DNA of 9,039 bases from Candidatus Aenigmatarchaeota archaeon (GTDB lineage: Archaea; Aenigmatarchaeota; Aenigmatarchaeia; QMZP01), in assembly GCA_020343575.1 (NCBI GenBank), contig CP070801.1, positions 478,825 to 487,863 of the forward strand, given 5' to 3'. The notes beneath the pieces were generated by a model. It made no database searches. It was not told where the DNA came from and worked only from the letters and a program-made list of their open reading frames with translations. Position 1 is the first letter of the stretch, and the number at the start of each line of letters is the position of its first letter. The position numbers and the translations under genes are program-made. Shown here piece after piece: positions 1-6,709 of the stretch.

Positions 1-795
1 AGCCGGCCTTAAGAAAATCAAGCTTCCTGTGAGGAAGCCGGTTTTTGTCCTGGCTGCCCGCACAGGTCCACCTTCTATGCTGTGAAGAAGGTTTTGAGAG
101 AGAACGTTGTATGGGCAGGGGACATAGGGTGTTACGTTCTGGGTATATTTGAGCCCTACAAAATGCAGGATTTTGTTATATCAATGGGATCAAGTATGGG
201 AATAACCCATGGTATAAATAATGTTAGTGATCAGAAGACTGTCATATTTATCGGTGACTCCACGTTTTTCCATGCAGGAATGCCAGGACTCGTTAACATA
301 AAAACTCACGGAACCAAGCCCCTAGTTATCATTATGGACAACGGTATAACAGCGATGACCGGTCACCAGCCCCATCCAGGAAGCTCTTTCACAGGGATGG
401 GAGAGAAGAGAATCCCAATGAAGATAGAGGATATCGTGAAGTCGTTTGGAATAAAGAACGTTCGTGTTGTGAACGCCTTCAACCAGCAAGAACTGCAATC
501 AGCGATCAGGGAGTTCTCAAAACAGAACGAGTTAAGTGTGATCATATCAAGGGGCATGTGCATGCTTGTAAGGAAGAGGATAGTTAGAGCAAAAGGGGGA
601 CAATTCGTAACCTTCGATATAGCCCCTGGTAAATCACATAGAGTTTCAAGACTTGTCAAGGAGTTTGCATGTCCTGCAATAATCAAGAGGGGTGATGAGG
701 TGTATATCAAGGAAGACCTGTGTTGGGGCTGTGGTGTTTGCTCACAGTTGGTTGAGAGGGGATCGATAGTTCCCAGGAAGAGGAGGAAGAAATGA
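1..795 (+). CDS. iorA: Indolepyruvate:ferredoxin oxidoreductase, alpha subunit (C-terminal part; apparent frameshift near 46)
   Basis: IorA with IorB oxidatively decarboxylates aryl 2-oxo acids (indolepyruvate, phenylpyruvate) to aryl-acetyl-CoA, passing electrons to ferredoxin in the cytoplasm. The 5' end lies outside the window. Positions 2-46 read in frame 2 and end LPVRKPVF; the family continuation CPGCPHRSTFYAVKK reads in frame 1 from 46. One missing T in the T run at 42-46 explains the break. In frame 1 a stop lies at 10-12, and the first possible start is GTG at 82, which falls after the conserved PGCPHR and so is not a natural start. Thiamine-diphosphate motifs follow: GDIGCY (121-138), GDSTFFHAG, and MDNGITAMTGHQPHPG. 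Counting residues from 82, the C-terminal ferredoxin domain keeps C197, C214, C217 and C220, but has S185, V188, L191 and V224 where cysteines are expected. The stop TGA at 793-795 overlaps the iorB start. Identity is secure; whether the gene is intact is not. Confidence 0.9.
38..51 (+). other. Frameshift site in iorA (T run 42-46)
   Basis: The upstream half of iorA is in frame 2 up to codon TTT at 44-46. The downstream half is in frame 1 from TGT at 46-48. A run of six T instead of five would restore an unbroken reading through the PGCPHR motif. A homopolymer sequencing or assembly error, a true deletion, or a -1 ribosomal slip would all look like this. There is no canonical X XXY YYZ slippery heptamer in the zero frame, which makes programmed slippage the least likely. 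Confidence 0.85.
781..786 (+). promoter_or_regulatory. Shine-Dalgarno site for iorB
   Basis: AGGAGG ends 5 bases before the iorB ATG at 792. It lies inside the last codons of iorA and accounts for the basic RKRRKK tail of that protein. It supports translation of iorB from 792. Confidence 0.75.
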
Positions 796-1385
796 CATAC
801 AATGTATTGCTCACTGGTGTTGGTGGAGAAGGTGTATTACTGACATCTGTTATTGTCGCAAGGGCGGCCAACATCGAAGGCTACGAGGTAAGGGGAACCC
901 AATTCCATGGTCTTGCACAGAGAGGTGGTTCTATCCCAACACAGATAAGATTTGGTAAGAGAGTTTACTCACCAATGATTCCGAGGGCCCGGGCAGACCT
1001 GATACTAGGGCTTGAGCCCATAGAGGCTGCAAGGTCATGTTTTTATGCAAGCAAAGAAAGAACCAACTTTCTTGTAGATACCTATCCTGTAAAACCCGTT
1101 TACCTGAATCTCTTAGGACATATATACCCATCAAATGAGGAAATAAAAAAGATGATCGCTCCCTTTGCAAAGAAATCGATATTCGTTGATGCTTCAAACA
1201 TATGTGAGGAAAAATTCGGGAACCCGATCTATGGGAACGTCATGGCAATTGGTGTCGCTCTTTCCTCAGGAATGCTTCCAGTAAGCAAGAAATCCGTTCT
1301 GGAATCGTTAAAGGAAACTGTTCCAAGAAGAGCAATCAAGGTGAACATGGCTGCGTTCGATATGGGTTTGAAGTTTAAGGGCTAG
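792..1385 (+). CDS. iorB: Indolepyruvate:ferredoxin oxidoreductase, beta subunit
   Basis: This 197-residue protein is the small subunit of IorAB and belongs to the pyruvate/ketoisovalerate oxidoreductase gamma-type family. It works in the cytoplasm with the iorA product in amino-acid fermentation or aryl-acid metabolism. The N-terminal segment has the family nucleotide-loop-like GVGGEG (residues about 9-14; often GVGGQG elsewhere), followed by the typical RGTQFHGLAQRGG stretch (about 34-46) and a DLILGLEP segment. Its length is normal for the family. The start is supported by AGGAGG five bases upstream and by the ATGA overlap with the iorA stop, which implies translational coupling in one operon. 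The stop lies 4 bases from the stop of the convergent gene on the other strand, leaving no room for a separate terminator. Confidence 0.93.
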   Translation: MTYNVLLTGVGGEGVLLTSVIVARAANIEGYEVRGTQFHGLAQRGGSIPTQIRFGKRVYSPMIPRARADLILGLEPIEAARSCFYASKERTNFLVDTYPVKPVYLNLLGHIYPSNEEIKKMIAPFAKKSIFVDASNICEEKFGNPIYGNVMAIGVALSSGMLPVSKKSVLESLKETVPRRAIKVNMAAFDMGLKFKG

Positions 1386-1389
1386 TTTC

Positions 1390-2100
1390 TCAAGCACTGG
1401 CCTCTATTTGTATGAAATCTGCTCCTGATTCCAGTGTAAGGTTTAGGTAGTATTCACCCCAAGCGGAACTCATATATGCGTTGACCCTCCCATATGGCAG
1501 AAAATTCCCGCTCCTCTCCAGAAGCGTGTAGCCAGAACCTGATTCTGATCCTGGGTCATCATCTATCGATATCTCCATAGAATGTAGAGGAAGCCACTGG
1601 TCCAGATTCTTTTGGTATACAGCTAGAAGAATATCGTTGGTGTCATAGTTTGAATGGTTTTCCTGTGAACCTATTTTCCTTACATAGACCCTCAGGTGCT
1701 CGTTTTCCAAGACATATGCCGGGGTGCCCTGGTAATCCCCCTCATACGCAGAACTCTCAAGGTTTGAACCGACTATAAGGTTACCGAAAAACTCAGCTGA
1801 TCTCGGAACTATTATCATAGCCTCTGTTCCCATCTGCCAGAGTATCAAATCCTTTGCAGCATCTATCGCAAACCTTCCCATATCAACCTTAAGATCAAAA
1901 ACCCTTCTTGAACCATTGCCCTCGTAGGCAACCCTCCTAACTAGATTATCGATATCAGAGAATGCGTCGCTCATTCTATCCAGTGCTGCACTCTGCTGCA
2001 TCTTCTCTATTAGCGGCATCCCGGATTGATATACAATCGCTACAACAGACAAGGTTATTGCTATGAATATTATGGCTGATATGAGTGTAACGGCTTTCAT
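1390..2100 (-). CDS. Membrane-anchored extracellular protein, archaeal pilin-like N-terminus (function unknown)
   Basis: I do not recognise a named family for this 236-residue protein. What is visible is a two-residue basic start (MKA), one hydrophobic segment at residues about 4-24, and a polar, probably helical stretch with MPLIEKMQ at about 28-35. A mostly beta-type, acidic and Ser/Gly-rich body follows (DDDPGSESGSG at about 180-190). This is the architecture of archaeal type IV pilin-like or pseudopilin proteins with the N-terminus in the membrane and the body outside. A prepilin-peptidase site after K2-A3 is possible but not convincing, because the usual glycine and the Glu at +5 are absent. 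Three N-X-S/T sequons are present: N62-G-S, N148-H-S and N220-L-T. There is no cysteine. The start is supported by a TATA-like box about 27 bases upstream. It is transcribed away from the glycan genes and converges on iorB. Confidence 0.7.
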   Translation of the reverse strand: MKAVTLISAIIFIAITLSVVAIVYQSGMPLIEKMQQSAALDRMSDAFSDIDNLVRRVAYEGNGSRRVFDLKVDMGRFAIDAAKDLILWQMGTEAMIIVPRSAEFFGNLIVGSNLESSAYEGDYQGTPAYVLENEHLRVYVRKIGSQENHSNYDTNDILLAVYQKNLDQWLPLHSMEISIDDDPGSESGSGYTLLERSGNFLPYGRVNAYMSSAWGEYYLNLTLESGADFIQIEASA

Positions 2101-2120
2101 AATTAATTATTGTTTTGTCA

Positions 2121-2132
2121 TAGTTAAATTAT
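2121..2132 (-). promoter_or_regulatory. TATA-like promoter element for the pilin-like gene
   Basis: Read on the minus strand this is ATAATTTAACTA, centred about 27 bases upstream of the ATG at 2100. That is the spacing expected for an archaeal TATA box driving a leaderless or nearly leaderless transcript. No Shine-Dalgarno sequence is seen before this start, which agrees with that reading. Transcript ends are inferred. Confidence 0.5.
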
Positions 2133-2133
2133 G

Positions 2134-2145
2134 CTTTTAAATTAT
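2134..2145 (+). promoter_or_regulatory. TATA-like promoter element for ugd
   Basis: CTTTTAAATTAT is centred about 25 bases upstream of the ugd ATG at 2164, the archaeal TATA-to-start-site spacing, suggesting a leaderless transcript. GTGAT at 2156-2160, three bases before the ATG, also matches the anti-Shine-Dalgarno core. It would be used only if transcription starts a little further upstream. This box and the minus-strand box are next to each other in a 63-base divergent gap. Confidence 0.55.
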
Positions 2146-2163
2146 AGCGGATAATGTGATATT

Positions 2164-3456
2164 ATGAAAATATCGATAGTGGGAACAGGTTATATGGGTC
2201 TTGCGACAGGAGTTGGTTTTGCGAGCAAGAAGAATCATGTAATATGCATGGATATTGATAAAAAAAGACTCGATAAGATAGAGGGTGGAAAATCTCCTGT
2301 CTATGAAACTGGTTTGCAGGATCTGCTTGAAAGGGTTGTTGAGAAGAAGAATCTGGAGGTTTCCAGTGACCTGGATTACGCTGTGAAGAATTCCGACGTT
2401 TCCTTCATATGCGTACCCACGCCATCAAAGAGGAACGGAAGCTCTGACCTGAAGTTCATAGACAAGGTTTCAAGGAATCTGGGTTCGTCCCTCGCCAAAA
2501 AGGATTCATACCATGTTGTTGTTGTAAAATCCACTGTCCCTCCCAGGACCACGGAGAAGTTGGTTATACCGAACCTGGAGGAGTTCTCAGGTAAAAAAGC
2601 AGGGGAGAATTTTGGTGTGTGCATGAACCCAGAGTTTCTCAGAGAGGGATCCGCTCTAGACGACTTCCTGAACCCTGACAGGATAGTAATAGGTGAACTT
2701 GACAAAAGATCAGGAGACGTCCTTGTAGAACTTTACGCGAACTTCAATGCCCCAATAATAAGAACGGGTCTTAAGGTCGCTGAGATGATAAAGTATGCAT
2801 CAAACGCCTTCCTGGCCTCAAAGATATCCTTCGCAAACGAGATTGGAAACGTTTGCAAGAGCCTAGGAATTGATGTTTACGAAGTTATGATGGGTGTTGG
2901 TCTTGACCATAGGATATCACCACACTTCCTAAGGGCAGGTGTTGGTTTTGGTGGGTCATGCTTCTCAAAGGACCTCAAGGCGTTGGTGAACAAAAGCAAA
3001 ACCATCGGATATGATCCCGTTTATCTGGAGGAAGCTCTGAATCTTAACGAAAGGCAACCTGTTAGGATTGTGAACCTCCTTAGAAAACGGGTGGGGACAC
3101 TAAGGGGCAGGAACATATGCATCCTTGGTCTTGCCTTCAAGCCAAATACAGACGACGTGAGGGATGCGTCCTCTATAAGGGTTGTTAAAGAATTGCTCAA
3201 GTTCGGTGCAAAAATAAAGGCACATGATCCGAAGTCGATGGATAACTTCAAAGAGCTTTTCCCTGGTTTGCTTTACTGCAAAACAGCAAGGGAGGCGTTG
3301 AGGGATAGTGATGCGTGTCTTGTGTTGACAGAGTGGGAAGATTTTAAAAACCTGGAGGATAAGGATTTCAGTGTAATGAAAAACAGGATTATAATTGAGG
3401 GTCGCAAAGCATTGAACCCAAACAAGGTCAAGGATTTTGAGGGGGTTTGTTGGTGA
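2164..3456 (+). CDS. ugd: UDP-glucose 6-dehydrogenase
   Basis: This 430-residue protein fits the cytosolic enzyme that oxidises UDP-glucose twice with NAD to UDP-glucuronate, a precursor of acidic surface sugars. An N-terminal Rossmann fold starts with GTGYMG (residues 7-12). The central domain has NPEFLREG, then a KYASNAFLASKISFANE helix. The catalytic cysteine is C266 in GGSCFSKDL. The C-terminal UDP-binding domain includes LGLAFKPNTDDVRDA and ends near the usual family length (about 400-450). Related UDP-ManNAc dehydrogenases share this fold; the adjacent glucose-1-phosphate uridylyltransferase favours UDP-glucose as substrate. It opens an operon with that gene: the stop overlaps the next ribosome-binding site. 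Confidence 0.92.
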   Translation: MKISIVGTGYMGLATGVGFASKKNHVICMDIDKKRLDKIEGGKSPVYETGLQDLLERVVEKKNLEVSSDLDYAVKNSDVSFICVPTPSKRNGSSDLKFIDKVSRNLGSSLAKKDSYHVVVVKSTVPPRTTEKLVIPNLEEFSGKKAGENFGVCMNPEFLREGSALDDFLNPDRIVIGELDKRSGDVLVELYANFNAPIIRTGLKVAEMIKYASNAFLASKISFANEIGNVCKSLGIDVYEVMMGVGLDHRISPHFLRAGVGFGGSCFSKDLKALVNKSKTIGYDPVYLEEALNLNERQPVRIVNLLRKRVGTLRGRNICILGLAFKPNTDDVRDASSIRVVKELLKFGAKIKAHDPKSMDNFKELFPGLLYCKTAREALRDSDACLVLTEWEDFKNLEDKDFSVMKNRIIIEGRKALNPNKVKDFEGVCW

Positions 3457-3457
3457 T
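3452..3457 (+). promoter_or_regulatory. Shine-Dalgarno site for galU
   Basis: GGTGAT lies four bases before ATG 3462 and contains the ugd stop TGA (3454-3456). It decides the start of the next gene: ATG 3462 rather than the in-frame TTG at 3447, which lies inside ugd. Overlap of stop and ribosome-binding site suggests translational coupling. Confidence 0.75.
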
Positions 3458-3461
3458 TAGA

Positions 3462-4328
3462 ATGAAGGTCAGAAAGGCTGTGATTCCGGCTGCTGGTTTG
3501 GGAACCAGATTTTTGCCCGCAACCAAGGCCCAGCCAAAGGAGATGCTGCCCATAATAGACAAACCAGTCATACAGTTTGTTGTTGAGGAGGCGATTGCAT
3601 CTGGAATAGAGGATATACTGATAGTAACTGGTAGGGGTAAAAGAGCGATAGAGGACCACTTCGACAACTCCTTCGAGCTGGTCGAGTTTCTGAAGAAAAG
3701 AGGCAAACCTGATCTGGTTAAAAAGCTTGAGGGGATTTCGAAACTGGCTGACATCCATTTCATAAGACAGAAGAATCCCAAGGGTCTTGGAGACGCTATT
3801 TCATGTGCAAAGACTTTCGTAGGTAAAGAACCGTTTGCGGTTCTCCTGGGTGATGATATAATAAAATCCGACATTCCCTGCACAAAACAGTTAATTAACA
3901 TCTATGAGAAACACAAATCGAGTGTTATAGCTGTTGAAAAGATATCTAAGGAGAAAATCCACACAAAGGGTATAATAAAAATAAAGGTGTCTGAAGGTGA
4001 TGGTTTATATCTGCTTGAGGATTTGATCGAAAAGCCTCCGCTTCCCGAGGCTCCATCTGACCTAGGAATAGCTGGAAGATACGTTCTTACTTCTGAGGTA
4101 TTTGACTGTTTGAAGAGGGTGAAGCCTGGTTTCGGCGGCGAAATTCAGCTCACGGATGCTATAAGAATGTTAAACTCAAGTCAGAAGGTCTATGGTTACG
4201 AATTCAAGGGAACAAGATACGATATCGGGAACCTGCTTGATTTTGTTAAAACTACCATAGATTTTGCACTTAAGAGAAAGGATCTTTCCAAAGAAGTTAA
4301 AAATTACATTAGGAATCTGAAGGTGTAG
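3462..4328 (+). CDS. galU: UTP--glucose-1-phosphate uridylyltransferase
   Basis: This 288-residue enzyme makes UDP-glucose from UTP and glucose 1-phosphate, feeding the dehydrogenase encoded just upstream. The nucleotidyltransferase signature AAGLGTRFLPATKAQPKEML sits at residues 10-29. KGLGDA, the metal-binding LLGDD, EKP, FGGEIQLTDA and GTRYDIGN follow in the expected order. Length is typical for bacterial-type and archaeal GalU. The start at 3462 places the signature at the usual distance from the N-terminus and has GGTGAT four bases upstream. The longer TTG-initiated form would add MLVIR and lacks such support. Only 5 bases separate it from ugd, so the two probably share one transcript. 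The products together supply UDP-glucuronate. Confidence 0.92.
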   Translation: MKVRKAVIPAAGLGTRFLPATKAQPKEMLPIIDKPVIQFVVEEAIASGIEDILIVTGRGKRAIEDHFDNSFELVEFLKKRGKPDLVKKLEGISKLADIHFIRQKNPKGLGDAISCAKTFVGKEPFAVLLGDDIIKSDIPCTKQLINIYEKHKSSVIAVEKISKEKIHTKGIIKIKVSEGDGLYLLEDLIEKPPLPEAPSDLGIAGRYVLTSEVFDCLKRVKPGFGGEIQLTDAIRMLNSSQKVYGYEFKGTRYDIGNLLDFVKTTIDFALKRKDLSKEVKNYIRNLKV

Positions 4329-4340
4329 AACTTGCACAGA

Positions 4341-4348
4341 TTTATTTT
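4341..4348 (+). promoter_or_regulatory. TATA-like promoter element for the flippase gene
   Basis: TTTATTTT is centred about 25 bases before ATG 4369 in the 40-base gap after galU. No Shine-Dalgarno sequence precedes the ATG. This fits a leaderless transcript that starts at the flippase start codon, and it supports 4369 over the internal ATG at 4411. Confidence 0.5.
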
Positions 4349-4368
4349 ACAGTAAACAACAATATCTT

Positions 4369-5619
4369 ATGCACAACAAGATTCTGAACAAATTGGAGAA
4401 GAGGCTTGAGATGAATTTCAGATTATTCATGAAGAATTTTTCCTACATGTTTGCCAACAACATTATTACCATAATCTTTGCCCTGGCCCTTTCCGTGATG
4501 CTTGCAAGGGTTCTTTCTCTTGAGGTTTTCGGTCAGTACAACTTCATTTTATCTATATTTGGTTTGATGGCTATACTGAGCCTCCCGGGTATGAATACAT
4601 CTATAACAAGATCGTGTGCGAGGGGATTTGATGGTTCTTTCATTGAGGGAACGAAAATTAGAGTGAGGTGGGGATTGTTTGGTAGCTTTGTTCTTTTACT
4701 ATTCGGGTTATACTATTACATTGGGGGTTCATTTTTACTGTCTTTCGGTTTTGTGTTGGCAGCCTTGTTCTTTATATCATACTACTCATTCCGTACATAT
4801 CAGTTTTTCCTTTTGGGTAAAAAGCGCTTCAAAAGATATTCAGCATATTTAGCAAGTATTACTATCATAGCAAACCTAATAACAATGATTATTGCCTATT
4901 ATTTCAGAAACCTGTTAATTATATTGTTTGTTCTTTTTGGACTTACATCCCTTATAAATTTTATTTTTCTTTTCAAAACCATCAAGGAAAGGAAGAATGA
5001 CGAAATCGACAAGGATTTAATACCATACGGAAAACACCTTACAATTATAAATATGGTATCCATGATCAAATCCTATTTCGATAAAATAATAGTTGCTTTT
5101 TTCCTTGGTTTTGAATTTCTCGCTATCTATTCAGTTGCAATAATAATTCCTAGACAAGCAAAACCGTTGTGGACTATGATCTCAAACACAATATTCTCGG
5201 ATCTTTCGAGAAAAAGTAAAAAGGAAGCCTATTCAGCTGTAAGGAGCAGGTTCAAGTACATACTTCTCCTCGAGGCTGCTATCATAATTATAGGGATAAT
5301 CATATTGCCCCCAATAATCTCTTACTTTTATTCGAAAAAATACATTGAAGCGATATTCTATGCCCAGCTTCTGATGTTTTTAACATTATCTGGACCGGGA
5401 CTTATACTATTTAGTCTTTCAGCAGCCCAGAAACAATTGAAAAAGGTTTACAAGATTTCAACGATCCCACCACTTATAGATATCTTTTTACTGGTTTTAT
5501 TGACTCCCATTTATGGCTTACTTGGAGCTTGTATAGCAACTGTAATTGGTGGTGGCTTAGTGCCTCTTATCTTTTCTTGGTTTGTTGTCTTTGGTGGGTC
5601 CAAAAAGCAGAAGGTTTAG
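4369..5619 (+). CDS. Polysaccharide/oligosaccharide flippase, Wzx-like
   Basis: This 416-residue integral membrane protein resembles the polysaccharide biosynthesis (Wzx/RfbX) branch of the MOP exporters, which flip lipid-linked oligosaccharides to the outer face of the cell membrane. The N-terminus has the family pattern of an amphipathic helix, then NFSYMFANN, then a first membrane helix containing ARVLSLEVFGQYNF. That pattern is close to the common 'lar.l...fG.y' signature. By eye there are about 11-12 hydrophobic segments. These include the N-terminal ones at about 25-48 and 55-75, paired helices at about 100-140, and a long C-terminal block ending VPLIFSWFVVFGG. Basic loops such as KTIKERKN lie between them. 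It is somewhat shorter than the usual 450-500 residues. Its last four bases overlap tail to tail with rmlA on the other strand. The sugar substrate is not predictable. Confidence 0.85.
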   Translation: MHNKILNKLEKRLEMNFRLFMKNFSYMFANNIITIIFALALSVMLARVLSLEVFGQYNFILSIFGLMAILSLPGMNTSITRSCARGFDGSFIEGTKIRVRWGLFGSFVLLLFGLYYYIGGSFLLSFGFVLAALFFISYYSFRTYQFFLLGKKRFKRYSAYLASITIIANLITMIIAYYFRNLLIILFVLFGLTSLINFIFLFKTIKERKNDEIDKDLIPYGKHLTIINMVSMIKSYFDKIIVAFFLGFEFLAIYSVAIIIPRQAKPLWTMISNTIFSDLSRKSKKEAYSAVRSRFKYILLLEAAIIIIGIIILPPIISYFYSKKYIEAIFYAQLLMFLTLSGPGLILFSLSAAQKQLKKVYKISTIPPLIDIFLLVLLTPIYGLLGACIATVIGGGLVPLIFSWFVVFGGSKKQKV

Positions 5620-6686
5620 ATTTCTAATGTTGTGTTTTCACCTATTATGAACCTATTTCCATGAGGAAGTTTATCATATGATTTTATGATTGAATGTCTT
5701 CCTATAAGACTTCCGACAATTTTTTTCTTACAGTTTATATTCGAATCACCCAATATAATGGAATCTTCGATCTCACTATTTCTTATTGTTGTGTTGTTTC
5801 CTATTGAGGTGTAAGGTCCTATGTACGTATTGGGTCCTATTTCACAGTTTTTTCCTATAGTAACAGGACCTTTTATTGTGCTTCCCTCTTTTATAACCGT
5901 TCCCTTGTCTATGAAAACCCTTCCATGCATGTTAACCTCTTCGTCGATTTTACCTTTATTAGTTGGTTTTATGTCATCCAGAACAAGCCTGTTTGCCTCG
6001 AGTATGTCCTCTGGTTTTCCTGTATCCTTCCACCAACCAGTAACTATACGATATTTTACGTTCTTTTTGGATTTAACTAAATTGTCTATAGCTTCGGTTA
6101 TCTCAAGTTCTCCTCTACCAGAAGGCTTGAGAGTTTTTATCACTTTGAATATCGATGGCTTAAAAAGGTAAACACCTATCAATGCAAGGTCCGATTTCGG
6201 ATGTTTTGGCTTTTCCACAAGTTTTCTAATCTTTCCACTTTCATCTAACTCCACTAATCCGAACATCTCTGGGTTTTTAACCTTACAAAGGTATATTGAT
6301 GCATCAGGTTTTGTTTTCTCAAAATCTTCAACCAAATTCTTTACACCACGTTTAAGCATGTTGTCTCCCAAGTAAAGAAGGAAATCGTCTTCTCTTATGA
6401 AATCTTTTGCACAATAGACAGCGTGAGCAATGCCCTTTGGTTCTCCCTGAAATATGTAGGTCACTCTAATCCCAAATTTTGAACCATCTTCTACTGCTAT
6501 TTTCACAGCTTCTGGGTCATTAGTCCCCAGTACTATGCCTATATCCTTTATTCCTGCATCTCTCAATGCTTCTATGCCGTAGAATAGTATTGGTTTGTTT
6601 GCTATCGGTATCAAATGTTTGTTAGCAGTATAAGTAAGTGGTCTCAACCTAGTTCCTGTCCCACCAGCTAGTATAAGGCCTTTCAT
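5616..6686 (-). CDS. rmlA: Glucose-1-phosphate thymidylyltransferase, long form with beta-helix domain
   Basis: This enzyme makes dTDP-glucose from dTTP and glucose 1-phosphate, the first step to dTDP-rhamnose and other dTDP-6-deoxysugars. The N-terminal domain carries GGTGTRLRPLT (residues 8-18), LGDN, VEKP, GRGELEITEAI and GWWKDTGKPEDILEANR. From about residue 250 a left-handed beta-helix follows, built of hexapeptide repeats such as TVIKEG, VTIGKN and TYIGPY. This gives the 350-360-residue 'long' RmlA type found in archaea and in antibiotic clusters, rather than the roughly 290-residue enteric form. In archaea the two-domain form can also resemble sugar-1-phosphate nucleotidylyltransferases with acetyltransferase domains. 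The surrounding rml genes favour dTTP. It lies 23 bases downstream of rmlD on the same strand, with only a weak AGGAT before the ATG, so it is probably co-transcribed with rmlD. Confidence 0.88.
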   Translation of the reverse strand: MKGLILAGGTGTRLRPLTYTANKHLIPIANKPILFYGIEALRDAGIKDIGIVLGTNDPEAVKIAVEDGSKFGIRVTYIFQGEPKGIAHAVYCAKDFIREDDFLLYLGDNMLKRGVKNLVEDFEKTKPDASIYLCKVKNPEMFGLVELDESGKIRKLVEKPKHPKSDLALIGVYLFKPSIFKVIKTLKPSGRGELEITEAIDNLVKSKKNVKYRIVTGWWKDTGKPEDILEANRLVLDDIKPTNKGKIDEEVNMHGRVFIDKGTVIKEGSTIKGPVTIGKNCEIGPNTYIGPYTSIGNNTTIRNSEIEDSIILGDSNINCKKKIVGSLIGRHSIIKSYDKLPHGNRFIIGENTTLEI

Positions 6687-6709
6687 AAATCCTATTTTTA
6701 TGTAAAGCT

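Noticed and set aside
38..51. Programmed -1 frameshift in iorA
   Set aside because: There is no canonical slippery heptamer, and a one-base homopolymer loss is simpler. It is not excluded.
82..84. GTG at 82 as the true start of a shorter thiamine enzyme
   Set aside because: The conserved CPGCPHRSTFYA stretch lies upstream of it in the same frame, and the preceding sequence continues IorA in frame 2. GTG 82 is only the first start-like codon after the frameshift.
363..710. Open frame on the minus strand opposite iorA
   Set aside because: It is antisense to conserved IorA motifs and its product resembles no known protein pattern.
3447..3461. TTG 3447 as start of galU
   Set aside because: It lies inside ugd and has no ribosome-binding site. 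ATG 3462 has GGTGAT four bases ahead and gives the usual N-terminus.
3273..3901. Long open frames on the minus strand opposite ugd and galU
   Set aside because: They are antisense to well-conserved coding sequence, have no promoter or ribosome-binding site that I can see, and encode low-complexity Ser/Leu/Phe-rich products typical of shadow frames.
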